5,875 bases of DNA from JBEKYD01 sp049509915. Lineage in GTDB: Bacteria > Acidobacteriota > Terriglobia > Bryobacterales > Bryobacteraceae. Below the pieces are notes generated by a model that saw only the letters and a list, made by a program, of their open reading frames with translations, ran no database searches and was not told the origin of the DNA. The position numbers and the translations under genes are program-made. The stretch's first letter is position 1, and each line of letters begins with the position of its first letter. Below are positions 4,980 through 5,875 of this stretch, in pieces. The DNA is taken from NCBI GenBank assembly GCA_049509915.1, contig JBEKZL010000375.1, positions 1 to 5,875 on the forward strand, read 5' to 3'.

Positions 4980-5028
4980 GAATCTCCTTCCCGCAGTGGT
5001 TCCTGCTACTCCACGTGTGCCCAAAAAC

Positions 5029-5370
5029 ATGAATACCTCGATTCCCGTCTATCAGGCCGACGGTAGTCTGTACGCCAGCGTTTCTGAACAACGGCTGGCG
5101 CGGCTGCAATCGGCGGGACTGGTGTCGCGCGTGGTGCGCCATCGTAAAGGCCACATCAACCGAGCGATTCTCTTCCTCCGACCTGGCGAACCGAAGCCGA
5201 TGTCGGTCAGTTCCGTGATGGGTACCAGATACAGCATCAAAGAGCTTCTGGACCACGGGCCGGCGTGGGACCTGAAGCGTCTTGGCGGCAACCGCGACGG
5301 GAATACTTATGCGCCGCCGGAGATGCGAACAGCCTTTCTCCAGGTGGTCGCGGACTGCTTGGTCCCGTGA
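5029..5370 (+). CDS. Small conserved-looking protein of unknown function
   Basis: I do not recognise a named family. The product from the ATG at 5029 has 113 residues and no signal peptide or membrane segment. The N-terminal half (SIPVYQADGSLYASVSEQ, then RLARLQSAGLVSRVVRHRKG) has a strand-turn-helix look and a basic patch RHRKG at 38-41 and beyond. It is followed by HINRAILFLRPGEPKP, YSIKELLDHGPAWDLKRLGG (68-87) and NTYAPPEMRTAFLQVVADCL. The composition is protein-like, unlike the antisense frame. The frame is open back to 4834, but codons before 5029 read as non-coding and the predicted promoter lies inside them. GTG at 5017 is an alternative start. No Shine-Dalgarno sequence is evident. 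The gene stands alone, downstream of the repeat-rich gap and before a methylase on the same strand. Confidence 0.65.
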   Translation: MNTSIPVYQADGSLYASVSEQRLARLQSAGLVSRVVRHRKGHINRAILFLRPGEPKPMSVSSVMGTRYSIKELLDHGPAWDLKRLGGNRDGNTYAPPEMRTAFLQVVADCLVP

Positions 5371-5533
5371 ACAGCCATCGACGCAACATCGGCGGGCGCT
5401 ACCTGGCACGCGTTCGCGGGGCGGTTGTCCGGAAGGTCAGAGAGTCCGTTAGAGGCATAGGTACTTCCCGGCGACTTTCGGCGGCGCGTTGAAGAGTAGC
5501 GCAGTTTCGCTAGCGACAGGCGCAAAAAGGGGC

Positions 5534-5554
5534 GGTCAGGTGGTCAGCGGTCAG
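5534..5554. repeat. Triple GGTCAG repeat
   Basis: GGTCAG starts at 5534, 5542 and 5549, in a G-rich tract. It is short enough to be chance or slippage. No function is evident. Confidence 0.4.
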
Positions 5555-5664
5555 TGGCGGCCAGGGCGCGCCCGAAGGCGGCGGGTGGACCAACCGGCCA
5601 ACCCCCAGCCAAACGGCGCGACACGGGGCACCGGGGCGCGAAAGGGTGGCCGATTCCGGCGCAA

Positions 5665-5706
5665 GCCAGGGCGAATGTCCAACGTTGGACTTCCTGGCCA
5701 TTGACA
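5665..5706 (+). promoter_or_regulatory. Nested inverted repeat next to a -35-like box upstream of the methylase
   Basis: GTCCAACGTTGGAC (5677-5690) is a perfect 14-bp palindrome. It sits inside outer arms GCCAGG (5665-5670) and CCTGGC (5693-5698). TTGACA (5701-5706) follows at once and is a perfect -35 consensus, but no good -10 lies 16-18 bases downstream (TTCGTA or TCGTAA at best). It is probably an operator-promoter for the methylase gene; this is inferred from position. Confidence 0.5.
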
Positions 5707-5734
5707 CGCCTCTTCTGTAGTTGTTCGTAAACCA

Positions 5735-5875
5735 ATGGCGACACCTCCGGCGACCATAACGCCCGCGATGGCGCGGCGCATCGAAATCTGGCCGACCGAC
5801 CGGCTGGTGCCGTACGCCAGGAACGCGCGCACGCACTCTGCCGAACAGATAGCGCAGATCGCGGCGTCCATCTTG
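5735..5875 (+). CDS. ParB-N-domain DNA methylase, N-terminal 47 residues (truncated by the right edge)
   Basis: The frame runs from an ATG at 5735 to the edge. The product has RRIEIWPTDRLVPYARNART at residues 14-33, then HSAEQIAQIAASI. The LVPYxRNARTHS...QIxxIAxSI pattern is the start of the ParB/sulfiredoxin-like N-terminal domain found in phage- and island-borne DNA modification methylases. In these, ParB-N precedes an N6-adenine or N4-cytosine methyltransferase domain, which would lie outside the window. It would methylate DNA, either to protect against restriction or for an orphan regulatory role. An internal in-frame ATG at 5768 (MARRIEIWP) is an equally plausible start; neither has a clear Shine-Dalgarno sequence. 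A ParB-type partition protein or regulator is the alternative. Confidence 0.8.
   Translation, partial: MATPPATITPAMARRIEIWPTDRLVPYARNARTHSAEQIAQIAASIL

Larger units (their letters stand above)
4384..5028. other. Long intergenic region between divergent small genes, rich in repeats and dyads
   Basis: No convincing gene is visible in these 645 bp. Plus-strand frames at 4298-4633, 4682-4897 and 4719-4916, and a 226-codon minus-strand frame (4729-5409), read as chance frames. The region carries paired CACGGAACC repeats, a 25-bp dyad near 4518, a 7-bp-stem hairpin at 4581-4604, GGTAGCCAT-type repeats, a TATATAA box within an inverted repeat (GTCCT and AGGAC arms, 4749-4763), and a promoter with a structured leader before 5029. 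It could hold operators or a small RNA. I cannot identify an RNA family. Confidence 0.55.
5371..5734. other. Intergenic region before the methylase; no convincing gene
   Basis: These 364 bp contain no recognisable gene. A 71-codon plus-strand frame (5489-5704, TTG start) and several minus-strand frames are R/G/P-rich chance frames. Visible structure: the perfect palindrome TCGCTAGCGA (5507-5516), three GGTCAG copies (5534, 5542 and 5549), a perfect 14-bp palindrome at 5677-5690, and a TTGACA box at 5701. Confidence 0.5.

Noticed and set aside
4729..5409. 226-codon minus-strand frame antisense to the 113-residue gene
   Set aside because: It is rich in R, H, C and S with no recognisable motif, typical of the antisense of a coding region. 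The plus-strand frame reads far more like a protein.
5510..5871. Minus-strand frames of 66-108 codons over the right end
   Set aside because: They are antisense to the ParB-type methylase and to G-rich non-coding DNA, with no family resemblance.
1..5875. CRISPR array, tRNA, rRNA or retron-like RNA
   Set aside because: No regularly spaced repeats with unique spacers, no cloverleaf with a T-arm, and no reverse transcriptase gene were seen.

Overview
The window is about 5.9 kb of GC-rich bacterial DNA, roughly 55-60% GC by eye. It reads as an accessory or mobile region, not a conserved housekeeping block. It holds the 5' part of a restriction enzyme, an IS1-family insertion sequence, a regulator-protease gene pair, two small orphan genes, long non-coding gaps rich in repeats and dyads, and the first codons of a ParB-domain DNA methylase. 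The gene families are those common in Proteobacteria, perhaps Alphaproteobacteria, and sometimes in Acidobacteriota. I cannot fix the taxon from sequence alone.

Left part. Positions 1-1214 (minus strand) encode the N-terminal 404 residues of a type III-like restriction endonuclease (Res) with SF2 helicase motifs; it runs off the left edge. A 286-bp gap with no recognisable gene follows. Positions 1501-2452 look like an IS1-family element with one long transposase ORF on the minus strand. Its second catalytic aspartate appears to be replaced by glycine, so it is probably dead.

Middle. A plus-strand pair follows: an XRE-type helix-turn-helix fused to an ImmA/IrrE zinc metallopeptidase (2480-3622), and a 160-residue protein of unknown function (3633-4115). 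The best promoter for the pair has its -35 box inside the IS terminal repeat and its -10 box outside it. The predicted transcription start falls on the GTG start codon, which suggests an IS-made hybrid promoter and a leaderless mRNA. The second gene meets a small minus-strand gene (4123-4383, a KGG/AARW-type protein of 86 residues) tail to tail. Both stop codons lie in one terminator-like stem.

Right part. A 645-bp gap (4384-5028) separates the divergent 86- and 113-residue genes. It carries a 25-bp near-perfect dyad, several hairpins, and tandem 9-bp repeats of the form GGTAnnCAT. The 113-residue orphan gene (5029-5370) has a good sigma70-type promoter about 100 bp upstream and a hairpin-rich leader. 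A second gap (5371-5734) ends in a 14-bp perfect palindrome next to a TTGACA box, then the truncated start of a ParB-N-domain DNA methylase (5735 to the right edge).

The genes do not form one obvious pathway. Restriction endonuclease, HTH-protease pair and ParB-type methylase together suggest a defence or mobile-element island. The HTH-ImmA protein plus its 160-residue partner is the best candidate for an under-described system. The partner's function and any toxin, antitoxin or anti-phage role are inference.
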